In this document: positions 42,960 through 54,589 of the stretch, one piece after another | Layout of the letters: every line of letters starts with the position of its first letter | How positions within the stretch are numbered: the stretch's first letter is position 1 | Program-made: the position numbers and the translations under genes | The notes under the pieces: generated by a model | The model's database searches: none | What the model saw: the letters and a program-made list of their open reading frames with translations, nothing else | Told to the model about the DNA's origin: nothing | Assembly: GCF_023159225.1 (NCBI RefSeq) | Contig: NC_063161.1 | Coordinates: forward strand, 1,824,495-1,888,494 | Direction of reading: 5' to 3' | From: Perognathus longimembris pacificus | Lineage: Eukaryota; Chordata; Mammalia; Rodentia; Heteromyidae | Length of the DNA: 64,000 nucleotides

Positions 42960-43230
42960 CGTCAGGCTGAGCTCACCCAATTGCCCACTTTACTTGCTCA
43001 GCATAGGAAATATTTGTTGGTCGGATGGCTGATTTTATTTGTCCCGAAATTACTTATCCTGGTGTTAGAACATTCTAGAGTTTAATGAACAGTCAAGTGT
43101 TCTTTTATTTTCCCACATTTTATGACAATACTCAAGCCTACTTCAGTGTTTGACAAATGTAAAGGTCTGTCATTATTGAAAACACTCTAATTAGAGCGAC
43201 AATTACCTGTTTATTACCGCCGGGTTAGGG
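42960..43230. promoter_or_regulatory. AT-rich island with homeobox palindrome, enhancer candidate
   Basis: About 270 bp of AT-rich, non-repetitive sequence. Near its end is a perfect 12-bp palindrome CTCTAATTAGAG at 43185-43196, centred on a paired homeodomain core, followed by 'gacaattacctgtttatta' (43198-43216), which adds further TAAT/forkhead-like words. 'Ctgattttatttgtcccg' lies near 43029 and 'tttgacaaatgtaaagg' near 43149. The flanks are GC-rich. I recognise no transposon here. Confidence 0.47.
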
Positions 43231-44344
43231 GCAGGCGGGAGAGCCGGCCCCTCCACCAGCAAGCCTGTCATCAGCTGCAGCCCTGCTTCTCACCTCCAGG
43301 CTGCTGTCTGGCTCGGCACAGGGAGCCGCCTCCTCCCCCAGCCCGGGAGTCTGCGGGCGTCTGGTGTCCCTGGGCCAGCGACTGGGACCGATGGTAGTTT
43401 CCCCCCCGGGAAGGCCACGCACGGCCAGGCCTGGACACGGGTGCCCGCGGGCCTGCCGAGGCTGAGCGGGAGCTTCTTTGCCTTTCCGGGCTCCTCTCCT
43501 GGCTGTGGCAGCCTCTCCAGCCCACGTCTCAGATGGAGGTTGTCCTGCCCTGGTGGAACGGGGCTCCCACGCCCGGCGGGAGGAGCCAGAGAGCTCCAGT
43601 TCAGGGGGGAGGAGGCCCCCCTCCCCTCCGGGCAGTGTCGGGCTCACCTTCCCTGGCGAGGCGCAGGGCTGCCCCCCGGAGGGCCCGGGTACCCGAGTCA
43701 GCTATGGACGCCTCTGAGAGGCCACCGGGGCGTCCTCTGCTAGGACTGCAGCCGTCTCCCCGTCTCAGCACCCATGAGGCCCCCCCTCCCCTCCCCCCCC
43801 CCCCCGCCACCTGCCCTGCTCCTCCGAAGGCCTCTGGGTACCGAGAGGCTGCTGAGAGACGGCCTGGCCCCTCCCTCCTCCCGTGTAGCCTGGTCAGAGC
43901 TCAGACTGCCGGCCACGGTGGGGTCCCCTGGGATGGGCAAGTTGGGGATCCCTCCGCCTGTGCGGAGAGAAAGAAACAGACACGGAATCCCTGGCATTCG
44001 CTACGATCACCTCACCCCCCCCCCCCCACCACGCGCCAGAGGCCCTGCTGCTGGCCTAGCCCAGCCCTGCCCGGGGCTGACCGCACAGCGCCAGCTCAGC
44101 CCAGGGCTGTGGGACACCCCGCCAGGCTCTCGCCTCCCCCCCACACCCCTCCCCGCCCAGGCCCTGCCCCCTAACGCCGCGGAGAACAAGGAAGTGCACC
44201 TGTGTCGGACAGACCAGAGAAGTGTGTGGTCACAGGCGGCGTGACTCTGCCCCTTCGGGCCCCCAGGCGGGCCGCTGTCCCGAGGAAGAGGAGGAGGGAG
44301 GGCAGGCAGCCCGCCCCGTCCCCGGGGACCAGGTGCGGGAGGGC
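43231..44344. other. GC-rich DNA, no gene recognised
   Basis: C-runs lie at about 43792-43805 and 44016-44027. The open frames, including 213 codons on the plus strand, are Pro/Arg-rich and judged compositional. Confidence 0.45.
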
Positions 44345-44515
44345 TTCTTGGAATTCAACATAGAATTAGCACGCTGTTACTTCTGCCTCAACGACAAAGG
44401 CAGGCCGCCCAGGCGGGCGGTAATTAGGGCTGTTCTGCCTCTTGATAATAATATCTTAGACTTATAAAAATAACTGAAATGGGGGAGTCGCCCATGGGAA
44501 TTCAACATGTTTTAG
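44345..44515. promoter_or_regulatory. AT-richer island, candidate conserved element
   Basis: Bounded by two copies of 'ggaattcaacat' (44350 and 44499) about 150 bp apart. It contains 'cggtaattagggctg' near 44419 (homeobox TAATTA) and 'gataataatatcttagact' near 44444. The terminal direct repeats are curious, but no transposon structure is seen between them. Confidence 0.4.
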
Positions 44516-46289
44516 AGAGCCCCCCCCACCCCGCCCCAACCCCAGAGTTGTAAGGCACATTCGGGCACTGTTTCGGTGGCCAGGGTGGAGGCGGGCGGAG
44601 CGGCACCGTCAGGACTGGATCACTCTGAGGTCAGAGTGGGGGGGCCGCGTCTGGCCGCCCCTCGACATGGGCCCCCCACCCCCCACCCAAGGAAACCTTC
44701 GGACCCTCTCGAAGGCGCGTTGCCGTGTCGTCCCGAGACGCCTGCTGGGGCTCTGGGTACTTCCTACGCTCCTGAGTGGTTGTTCTCCAAGAAGCGTGCC
44801 AACGGGACACGCGTGTGCGCGCTTCCAGACAGACTCCCAAGAAGCAGGCACTGGGCTTTCCCCGGGAAGGGACCGCGTGGCCGGGCCGACGAGGAGCCCG
44901 CGGCCGCTGTCGACTCCCGTCCTTGGCGGGGTTCCGCCTCGCTCCTCCTCTTTGCCCTTGACCTCGGCAGGGCTCTGCGCCTTTTGCGCCCTCCCCCGGC
45001 CCCCCCCCTCCCCCGGCATGTCTCCCGCGCTGAGCAGGATGGTGCCATCTGCCTCGAAGGGCTGTCACAGTGATTAGATGAGATTACGGATCCGAAATGT
45101 CTGGTCGCCTCCGCGTCCAGAAACCGCGGAAACCGCGACTCCCAGGGCCAAATCACCACGCCGGGTTCCAAGAGCTTCTCCAGACACCGAGGGCAGCTCA
45201 GACCCTGGCTGTCGGCCCGCTGCCTTGCCCACGCCGCCGCTGGCCCTTTCTATGGGGAGAGACCCAGCCTGAGCGTGCGGAGCGGAGGAGGCCCGGAGTC
45301 TAGTTCCAGCGTCTGCCCGATGAGAAAACCAGGCCAGGCCGGCGTGTCTCGTCTGGGTGCAGGCTCCGGTTCTGAGGGTGACAGCCCCTCGGGGAGCTGA
45401 GCAGCTGTCAGGCGCGGCCGAGAACCCCTTCCTCATGCTGAGTGCCCCGTGGCTGGCGGAGAGCGACGGCGGCGTGAAGCGGTACGATCACGCACACGCC
45501 CCGAGCCTGAGGTGTGTGTCAGCATCGCCACGCTCACCATTAATAACCACATTGCACCCTTGCCTGTGGGTCCCGCCCCTTGCAATCCACAAGCGGCCAT
45601 AACTCGGGGCTTGGCCGTCCACACACTGAGCGGACGCGAGCCCCCACCCGAGCCATGTGCTGCGTGTCACGTCCGTGACCGTGTTCCAACAAGAACCGGA
45701 GGGCTCTTTAAGAGAAGGCCAACGCGCAGCTCCACATTCAGAACGGAGGCTTGACCGTGGTTAGGAGACCCCGGCGCTTGGCCCCGGGGGTGCTTGGCTT
45801 GCGGGATCCACTTGTCCACTCCCATGGCTGGCGGGGGGTGGAGGGGGGAGACGGGAGCCGACTGGCACCGATGGACTGTGAGATGGGACATCCCGGGGAG
45901 TCCACAAACAGAAACTCTCACGGATCCTCAAGAGCAGACCCAGGGCTCGAAACGAGAGGCCAGAGATCCTCACCTTCATTTCGTCAAACCTCTTATCTGT
46001 GCAGCGAGGATGACGCGAGGTTTTGCTCCTGGACCACGTGGCAGTTGCTTTGCTTTCCTCGGGCACCCCCAAAATGCACCGTCCCGAGACGGCCGTGGTC
46101 CCCGCGGTCTCCCGGTTTGGGCTGGATGGAGCCGGCGGTCATCTGAGTGCGTCACGGGGGCTGGCGGGCTGGGCTTCCACGCCCCCCCCACGCGCCATTG
46201 ACTAATTGTTCCACACGTGGCAGTGAAACACCCACAACGCACCCGGCGCCGAGCCGCGCTGGGGAAAAAGGTCCCCTGTCGCCCGGACG
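44516..46289. other. GC- and CpG-rich DNA, no gene recognised
   Basis: CpG is frequent throughout, with 44700-45000 the densest. C-runs lie at 44521 and 45000. Frames of about 130-165 codons overlap on both strands without domains. 'Caccattaataaccacattg' near 45536 is a small AT-rich word cluster. Confidence 0.45.
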
Positions 46290-46450
46290 CATCACCTCAA
46301 TTTCCCAGCACGTCCCTTAGCGCTCCAAGGTTGTACTCGTTCCCTACTCTGCGGAGCCGGCGCCGATTTAATCCAATCTCTATATTTAAATCCGCAGCCT
46401 CCTGCCAGCTGAATTGCATGTTTTTACAGAATTTATCTTAGACCTGGGGA
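46290..46450. promoter_or_regulatory. AT-richer island, candidate conserved element
   Basis: Non-repetitive block with 'gatttaatccaatctctata' at 46365-46384 (OTX/PITX-type TAATCC), 'tatttaaatccgcagcctc' next to it and 'gctgaattgcatgtttttac' near 46408. It is followed at once by G-rich, CpG-dense sequence. Confidence 0.38.
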
Positions 46451-48774
46451 GTGGCGGTGGGGGCGGGGCGGGGGAGCGGGCCCATGGCAACCGCACACAG
46501 CCCTTCCAGCCGGAGCGGGCGGGGTGTGCGCGGTTCGGGGAGCGCCCCGACGGCTGACAGGCACCCATCGGGGTGACTCCTCTGTTTAATGTCACCGAAC
46601 AGGAAAGGATCTCGTGTGCTATGAGGAGAAGGCGCCCGGCGCTGAGTGCTGGGGCACATCAGCTCCTTCTGGTCAGATCTAAACGCAGGAGCCAGCGACG
46701 CCGGGCTGGGCAGAGTCGGGACTGCGTCGAGGCGCCCCCTCCCCGGGGGAAGGCCTCCTCCTGACATTTTGTGCTCCTGAGAGGCAGCCAAGTCCCAGAG
46801 ACGAGTGGAGGCTGCGAGCGCATCAAGGATGCTAGCTTGCCAATCTGTCTCGGGAGCTACGAGGAGCACGCGAGGCAGAGCGGGCGGCTGCACCTGTCTG
46901 GCTGCGCGCGGGCTGCCGCGGGGCCTCCCTTCCGCCAGGAGCCTGCCGGGCCCCCGGGGGGCCCTGCCTCGGGCCTGGAGGCCTTCTCCGGGTGCCCTTC
47001 CCGCCCTTTCTGTTTCCAGGGACAATCTGCCCGGACAGCCTCATCTTCCGCCACCCCGTCCCTCGGGAAGCCCTCGCCTCGCTCGACGTGGACACCACCG
47101 GCAGGGGGTGGGAGACGCGGGCCTCGCCGGCCTGGCTTTCCTCGACCTAGCCCAGGGACTGCCATCCGCGGCTTCTATCCCGTGCGTGGCCTGCTGGTGT
47201 CTTGGCTGTCCCCGTGGGGCCTGTCCCCTTCCACGGCCGGTGCTCCGTCAAGTCCCCCTCTTTGGATCCACCCAGAACCCGCCCTGAAGACGCGTCCCAC
47301 GGGTGACCACCAAAGGCTCAAGGCCTGGCACGACGCTCTGGGAGCCTCTTCCTCCTCGGGTGTCAGAAGCCAGTGACTGGGACGCTTGAGGTTGAAGTGT
47401 TTCTTGGATGTGTAAACTTGGTCTCACACCCAACGCCCTTCTGGTTTCTCCTGCCATGTCTGCCGGGAGCCACACGTGACCTGGGGTGAGATTCCCATCG
47501 TTCTCCTGCCTGGGATTCCTGCCGGGTGCAGGAGCGCCTTGTCTGTTGATCTTCCGCCAGCGGTCCATGCAGGACATCAGCTACCGCCAGACAGAGCAGG
47601 GCCCTGGGTGAGAACCCGGCCAGGGGGTGCCGCAGCCTGGCCCCGCGGGAGACACACACCAAAGGCAGCTGGCGAGAAACCCAGCCGACCCCGGGGGGTT
47701 GACTCCACCGCGGAGCTGCTCTTCCTTCCGCAAAGCAGCCGCTGCCGGTCACTGAGGACAGACAGAGTCGCGATGTTGCACGCAGAGTCCAGTCAAGGCC
47801 TGGTGTCTCCCATTCCTGGCTCCCATGTGGCCCACGAGGCAGAGAGGACCCTCCTGGGACCACAGCATGCCCCCCCCCCCCGGTCAGGGGTCCAGGAGTA
47901 GAGGGGCCTGGGCAGTGTTGGGTCCACCCTTTGGCTTGCCTGAAACAGACATTGGCTTTTCCCAAACACCCTCCTCCTATGCAGTAACCGCCCGTGGCCC
48001 AGGCCAGCCCCGCTGCCACACCCTCCTCGCTATGCGAGCATGGACGAGCCCCTCGGGAAGGGTGGGGGCACTGGGATAATCGGGAACCAGGTTGTTCCAG
48101 AGGAAGCAGACTTGGAGCGCGCTGGGCCTGGGCTACCTGCTTACACGGCAGGTGGTGGCTCACGGGTCCCATTTTTCTTACTTTGCTCTCATTTGCTTTG
48201 CCATCCGTGTATGTAGCGGCTGGGTTTTTATTTCCATGCAGGAGTTTCACCCTGGCCAGCTCGGAGTGGACTTGGTGGTAATCCTGGGGTCTCAGGCTCT
48301 GGGCGCTCAGGGCACTGTGGCGAGGCCGCTCTGTCCCGGGGTGGCGGCCAAGTGCTCTTCCAGCACCCCCACCCCCACCCCCAAAGTAAAACCACAACTC
48401 CCGAGCCAGGAATCCCCAAACGTCCTCGGCTGGACCGGGGCTCAGTCCCCGCGCCTCGCACGCACCTTGGTGGAGCCGGCAATGATACGGACGCACGTTT
48501 CTCCCAGGAGGAACAGAGAGTCATTTCCAGGAACTCTCAGCACAGGGGGCTCTCAACGAGGTTACTTTGGGGCGAGGCTCTGAAATCACAGGCGCCCGTG
48601 GAAGGCGCGAGCCTGTTTCCCAAAGGGACCGAAGTCGACACGTGGGAGGCTGTAGTTATTACACTGAACACCCTCCGAGTACCAGAGGCGGAACATTCCG
48701 GCTCCCGGTGTGGAGGGCGGAGGTCCCAGTGTGGGGTCCGGTGGGGGCCCCAAGGTCTCCACGCTTCCCCTGCC
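46451..48774. other. GC-rich DNA, no gene recognised
   Basis: Holds a 377-codon minus-strand open frame (47363-48496), the longest in the window. It has no recognisable domain, overlaps plus-strand frames and spans a C-run (47868-47881) and CCCCCA repeats near 48365, so chance is the better explanation. The interval 48160-48250 is AT-richer. Confidence 0.45.
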
Positions 48775-48818
48775 CCCTCCCCCTCCCTCCCCCTCCCTCC
48801 CTCCCTCCCTCCCTCTCA
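48775..48818. repeat. (CCCT)n pyrimidine tract
   Basis: About ten CCCT/CCTC units. The complementary strand is G-rich. Confidence 0.92.
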
Positions 48819-49402
48819 TCTCCCAGGAGGGCCTCTGCTCACTTGCTCACTGGGACCCGTGGAGAAAGGTCAAGGGACTCATGAGGGAGCGTTCTGAGGT
48901 GGGGAGAAAGATGGCAGCCGAGGAGGCTCACAGGGAGCCGGCCGCGCCTAGGCGCGGTCCCCTGGGCAACACGCGTGCCGCTGGAGGAGTGCCGGCGGCG
49001 AGGGGGTGCAGACCCGGCCACTCGCCTCCGCCTCCGCCTCCGCACCGGGGTGGAGAGGCTCCGCCCCTCCTGAGCCCCGCAGCGGGTGACCAGCCGTCCC
49101 TGGTGGGGGGCTGCAGGACGCTGCTCCCAGCCCGGAGGTGGAAGCCGCTGTCCGTGGTCCGGAAGCCAGAGGCTCAACGCGGAGGACACCACAGGCCAGG
49201 GCCCGTCCTGCCCTCCACGCGCCTGACTGGCGAAGGGGCGGGTGGAAGGGCTCCTGAGGAGAGCGGCCAGCGAAGCACCCGGGCCCGGAGGCACCAGCCC
49301 TCCTCCGGGACATGGCCACTCGCCGTCACACCCCTGCTCGGGGGTAACAGATCCCCCTGGGGCAGCGGGATATCTGTGCATCGTATGTCAGGCATCTAGG
49401 TG
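48819..49402. other. GC-rich DNA, no gene recognised
   Basis: 'Cctccgcctccgcctccgca' at 49025-49044 is a short triplet repeat. No exon is recognised. Confidence 0.4.
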
Positions 49403-49441
49403 CATGTGTGTGTGTGTGTGTGCATTGATACCCCTCCACTG

Positions 49442-49478
<37 letters not shown>
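49403..49478. repeat. Facing (GT)n and (CA)n tracts
   Basis: A GT tract at 49403-49421 is followed after about 23 bp by a CA tract at 49444-49477. The two are complementary and can pair as a hairpin with a short loop ('attgataccccctccactga'-like). A second pair of this kind is at 57521-57581. Confidence 0.93.
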
Positions 49479-49481
<3 letters not shown>

Positions 49482-50447
49482 ATTGGATGCTCCCAGCCGA
49501 AGTCCAAGGCTAGCCTGTCACACCTGTGGCAGGCACGCTTGTGCGCAAGCCACAGACGGCTGCGGGGAGGAAAGCCAGGGCCCTGCCTGCAGCTCGGGGC
49601 CTCGCAGCACGTCCTCCCGCCCCTGCCTTTCCTCTGGGCCCTTCCTGAGTCGCAGAGCCCCGGAGGGCATCCGCGGGCCCCACCTCTCGGCCTCTTGGCG
49701 CCTCCCGTGTTGAGTCGGCTCCGGCGAGGGATGACGGAGACCACAAGAGCACCGCACGGAGGGCCTTGTCCCTTTTCCTGCGGGCTGGATGCCGAGAGCC
49801 AGGGGTGGGGCGGGTCGGAAAGACGGCTCCCTCTTGGCCGCGGCGGGCGGGTGAGTGAAGGCAATGGCTGGTGAGTGGAGATGTTCTGCTCTAGGCATTT
49901 TTCTCTGTTAGAACGTGAGTAGGATCGTGCAAAGTGGCTCTAAAATCTGGCTCTGGGGAGGAATTTGAAGACTGGAAACTGGAATCCATTTGCTTAAGTT
50001 GGAAGCCAGTTTCAGAGTCATGCTCGCTTATAGTTTCATTTCATCTGACACATTCCGAGGATGCAAGCCGGTTTCCTGCACATCCCAGTCCCGTGAAGAC
50101 CCGGTTCTGTCTTCCTGGCAGGAAGCCTTACCTGTGCCCTCTCCTCACCTTCCTGCCGGGACTCCCTGGCCTCTTTCGGGGGACACTGGCCACACGGGGC
50201 CGGCCCCCTGCCTGCAGTACCTGGGCCAGAGTGAAAGTCACGGGGTCTCAGGTTGCAGAGTTGGGTTCTAGTGACTAAGCTCACTCCTGCCGTTCACACC
50301 GGTGGGGAAATTGAGGCTCAGAGAACTGAAATGATCCACTTAAGTCCATGTAGCTGAGAATTGCTAAACAAGGACTCAGTCAAGATCTACGTTTCCTTCC
50401 TACACCCTCCCACACCACATAGCAAACAGAAAAGAAGGGTAGAGAAA
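49479..50447. other. Single-copy DNA, no gene recognised
   Basis: GC-rich to about 49850, then balanced. No exon or repeat family is identified. Confidence 0.4.
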
Positions 50448-50562
50448 CATGACAGAAAGGAGGGAGGGAAGGGGGAAAGGAGGGAAGGAGGGAGGGAGGG
50501 AGAGAAGGAGGGAGAGGAGGAGGGAGGGAGGGAAGAAGGAAGGTGGGGAAGGAGGGAGGATT
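50448..50562. repeat. (GGGA/GGAA)n purine tract
   Basis: About 115 bp of nearly pure purine sequence of GGGA and GAAG words. Confidence 0.94.
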
Positions 50563-52243
50563 CACTTTGTTTTCTCCTTTCTCTTGATTATTCTACTTTG
50601 CTCCTTACATGTGAGAGGCTCCTTAGAACTACACCCAGTGTCACTGTTTTCCGCACAGCCGGAACGAGGGCCCTGGAGAGCAGGGAGGGACGTGGTTCTC
50701 TATCCAGTAGACTTCCGTCGGGCCCCGAGGAGCCCCCTCAGCACGAGCTCGCGCACTGCCCCGCCGCCCGGAGCCCGCGCGCATGGTGCGTGTTCTCAAG
50801 GGTGGAGAGTTCTCCTCAGTCCCCACGGTGGGGACACCCTGGGGACCGTGTCCCCAGAATGTGTCTCCCTAGACAGCGCACGTGCTCATCTTGACCTCAT
50901 CCCATCGGCTCCGGGTGACAGTCATTCCAGGGTCTCATGGGTTGCCCCCCGGCTCTCCTGCGCCCGCTCTGACCTGGAACGTTCCTCTGATTTTATTTGT
51001 GGTTTGTTTAATTGACTTTCCCCACAAACAAGGATCCAGCCCTTGCAGGAAACGGAGTCGTCGGTGTGGGAGGAAGGAAGGCACCGCTGGGCCTCAGCAC
51101 ATGGCTGTGTCAGAAGGGAGGAGCAAGTCCCAGGGCAGAGAGGGAGCGCTGCCCACAGGACCACGCGGCCACCCAACAACCGACAAGGAGCCGATTTGTC
51201 ACCTTGCCTACAGAGGAGTCCACTAGGCCTGACGGCAAGCAGATTTGTAGATACATCCAATCATTAATAAACGCTCCAGTGTGGGCTTCAAGTGCCTCCC
51301 AGAGACCCATGTTTCTGAGGGGCTTGGTTCTCAGGGAGGTTCTCCTGGGAGGCAGAGGAAGCTTTCAGGCCTGGAGGGGGGGGGGGGTCGCTAGAGGGTC
51401 GTGACCATTCTCCTTGTTGCTTCCCTTTGCGATGTGACCATGAGGATAGCAGTTCTGCTTTGTGGGGCTCTCCTGCTGCGTTGTGCTTCCTTGTCACCCG
51501 TCCCGAAGCAGCTCCTGGGGATACCACGCCGGGACCTCTACCACGGCCTCAGACCTTTGCTATTCCCTTCGTGATCGTGAAGGCCCCCTGACGCACACCA
51601 GAAGAGCAGAGACCGGAGACACGCCGCTCCCGGAGAGGAGCCCCGTAACGGCTGACTCGGGAACGGGTGCCGACTCTGGGAAGGGGAGATGTGGCCCTCG
51701 GCAGGAGTGGACTATTTACGGCGCCCATAGACTATTGGCTAATTTCAACATGAGACAGAGTGAGCGTGCGGTGCAGAAGCCAGGCAAGCGGCCAGGCAAG
51801 CGGCCAGGCTAGCGGCGGCACGCTCAGCCCTCGCCCCGGGACTGAGCAGACAGCCCGGCCACGCCACCACAGGGAGGGGAGGGCACCGTTTATGCCGAAC
51901 GCCTGGGGCGTGTCGGCCGCGTGGACGCCGAGGGATTCTAAGCAAACGAGGGACGCTTTGTAGACTAACTGACCTGTGTGCTTCAGGCCTTTGTCTGAGA
52001 GCCTTTCGAGTCACCGGGTTGGAAGAACCAGAGTTGCCTCCGGGTGGTGGGTGTCGAGATGTCTCAGGCCCTCTCTAAACCAGGACGGTCTCCAGATTGG
52101 GCTACTCAAACTCTGCGTCTTCCCGTGAGCCATGCCTAAGACATCCCATTGAAAACCAGCCCAAGCACACGCCACCTCCCTCCCCGCCTCCACGCGCTCT
52201 TCCAGACCTCGCGGCACACAGCGAGAGCTCAGGAATGCTTTCC
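50563..52243. other. Mixed single-copy DNA, no gene recognised
   Basis: Two small AT-richer pieces, 50985-51040 ('tgattttatttgtggtttgt') and 51238-51290 ('catccaatcattaataaacg'), may be conserved elements. A G-run lies at 51377-51387, and 'gccaggcaagcg' is repeated twice near 51780-51803. No exon is recognised. Confidence 0.4.
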
Positions 52244-52405
52244 ACCGGGGGGGGGGGGGGGGGGGGGAGGGGGCGGGCAGCGAGCACCAGGGCAGGCGGC
52301 CAGGGGGAGCAAGTTACGCTGCATGACAAATAGCCTTCCAATCCCAGGGGCGTAAACGCACCACACGCACACACACGCACACACACGCACACACGCACAC
52401 GCGTA
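52244..52405. repeat. G-run and (CA/CACG)n
   Basis: A G-run of about 23 at 52245-52267 with one A following, and a CA tract interrupted by CG at 52360-52404. These are simple repeats only. Confidence 0.93.
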
Positions 52406-53137
52406 CGGCACACGCCCCTATGCTCACAGAGACTCCGCTGCCCAAGTTGCCTGCACTGCAGGATTCAGGAGGGCCTTTGGTCCACACGCCGTGTCTCAGG
52501 AGCCAGGCTGGGGGCTCCACCGCCGTCTCCGGGCTGGACTGTAGAGAACACAGCCTTCTCTCAGCGCCAGCGGGGCGGGGACGTAGAGCCCACCATTTCC
52601 TCGAGCGTGCTCCTGTTGGTCAAGTCCAGCCACTCTGTGCCCCTTCCCTGTAGAGGGGCTGAAGGGGGGGAGGTGGTGGTGGCAGTCCTGAGCAATGGAG
52701 TCACCCCGGCCCGGGGATAGAAGAAGACGTGGACTCTTGTAGGGACTAGCCGTGGTACCAGGAGTGGGAAGAGGACGAGAGATGTCCAGAAGCAAAGCGC
52801 TCCAGGACTTGGTCCACAGGAAAGACCTTCAGGGCCAGCTACGGACTGATCATGGACCCCGGGCGCTCTGTGCGCAGACCAGGGCCTCCCGCAGACGGTC
52901 GTGACCTGGCTTTATGCCTGACGGACCACTCGCGATGTCCACACGTACTCCCTCCCCCGTGCCCGTGGTCACCGCTGCCCCCTCTCCTGCCCCGGCTCTG
53001 AGCTGAGCAGGCACAGTGAGTGCAGCGCCGTACTCGTGGGATGGAAAGACGCGCACTTTCACAGCGGGAAAGCAGGTACTGCTTTCCATCTCCGAAAGGT
53101 TCTCTGTCTTCTTCCCATCCCCTTACATTAAAAAAAA
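52406..53137. other. GC-rich DNA, no gene recognised
   Basis: No exon, RNA gene or repeat family is identified. Confidence 0.4.
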
Positions 53138-53304
53138 AAAATAGGCTTGGGATGTGGCTCAGTGGTGGAGTGCTTGAAACCCTGGGTTCGATTCCTCAGT
53201 ACCGCAGGTACAGAAAGAGCCTGAGGTGGCGCTGTGGCTGAAGTTCAGGGACACTGCCCAGGCCCTGAGTTCAGGCCCCAGCACTGGCCAAAAAAAAAAA
53301 AAGA
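53138..53304 (+). mobile_element. IDL-Geo SINE, shortened copy
   Basis: Plus-strand head with A box 'tggctcagtgg' and B box 'ggttcgattcc', then 'gtggcgctgtggctg', 'cagggacactgcccaggccc' and 'cagcactggcc' followed by an A-tail (53290-53301). The middle of the right part is deleted relative to the copies at 17259 and 42172. An A-run precedes the element, so it may have inserted at the tail of another repeat. Confidence 0.88.
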
Positions 53305-54589
53305 GTTCTTCTTCTTCATAACTCACCTGAAAGGTCATTCCTAACCTCTGGGAGATCTCCAAGCCTTTATACGTTAGGCAGAGCAGGATTTGCCCCACAC
53401 GGAGCCTGGGGGGAGAGGTCTCTCTCCCTTACTCCGAGTGAACTTGTGTGTCTTCATCATCATTGGTTTGTTTCAATTCGCCACGTCTGTTTATGAGCAC
53501 CGCCTCTTGCTCGATGCCGCCCCTCGTCCATCGGCTCGCTCAAGTCACGTGAGCAATGGCCGGTGGCAGAGCCATGAGCTGCAGGGGCCCCCCCCCGTCT
53601 CGCTGGTCCACAGGTGAAATCACGGAGTCACTGTCGAGATGCAGCAACAAAGACGCAAAGGCCGCCTCAGCTGAGGGACCCAGGCGGGCATCCGAACGCG
53701 TCCCGCTCTCCAGCCTCAATTAAATGAACAGCTCTCCCTGTTAACTGCAGGATGGCCGTTGTCCATTGCCCCAAGAATGTCCCTCGGGCTCTGCCATGTG
53801 CCCGGGGGGGGGGGGGGGAGGTAGCCTGTGGGCGGCTCAGCACCAGGGTCACACAGCCGGGCAGTGGGGGCGGGGGGCTGTGGCCCCTGAGCAGGGAGGG
53901 GACTCTGCCTCTTCCCCGCTGGGGCGTCCGACGGTCCAGCGATTCCCTACCTTCTCGTCCTTCCTTTTGTTCTGGGGAGAGATTTTCCTAAGAGCTTTAT
54001 CTGCACTGTCCACGCGAGACCAGCCCCGGGAGCAGATGTGAGCGCTCGCTAGCTCGAAACACAGCCGAGAAACAGCTGGGGAAGACTCGCATTGCGAGCA
54101 GCGGTGCTGGAGGGAGAGCTGGGGTCTTAGGCAAGTCTGGAGTCTGGCGGGTGAGCGCCACGGGCCAGGACAGGAAAGGCGGAGGTTGGCATCCTCTCTG
54201 GGCACCAGAGCTGCCATCCCACAGCCTGACTTTTACCCCCTTGGGTTCCTAAGCCCGAGTGTGACAGTCCCCGGCCCAGGAAGTCCAACCCGACAAGCTC
54301 CCTCCTTGAGGTCAGCTAGTGCGGCTGCGAATCGTGTCTCTCCTCCCCTTCTGCCTCCTTTCCTCTCCTTCCCAAGCCTGGGGTTCAGGGGGATCAAGGC
54401 GAATGTGGGCTCCGCCCCGGAGTCTCCCCTCTTCTCTAGGCCACAGCCACACAGCGGCTTCCGCGGCCCGCGGCAGGTGACGCACGTGGTGTGTGCCGCC
54501 ACCGCGAGGCGTCTGCAGGGCAATGGTTCCGGCACACTCAGTGGGCCACCGAGTCCCATACAGAAATGACAGCAGTCGGTGTGCCACGT
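53305..54589. other. Single-copy DNA, no gene recognised
   Basis: A G-run lies at 53804-53819. No exon or repeat family is identified. Confidence 0.4.

Noticed and set aside
47363..48496. 377-codon minus-strand open frame, longest in the window
   Set aside because: No recognisable domain, crosses C-runs and CCCCCA repeats, overlaps several plus-strand frames, and lies in GC-rich DNA where stop codons are rare.
53138..53220. tRNA-like element
   Set aside because: Same SINE family as above; no cloverleaf expected and a Geo right part follows.
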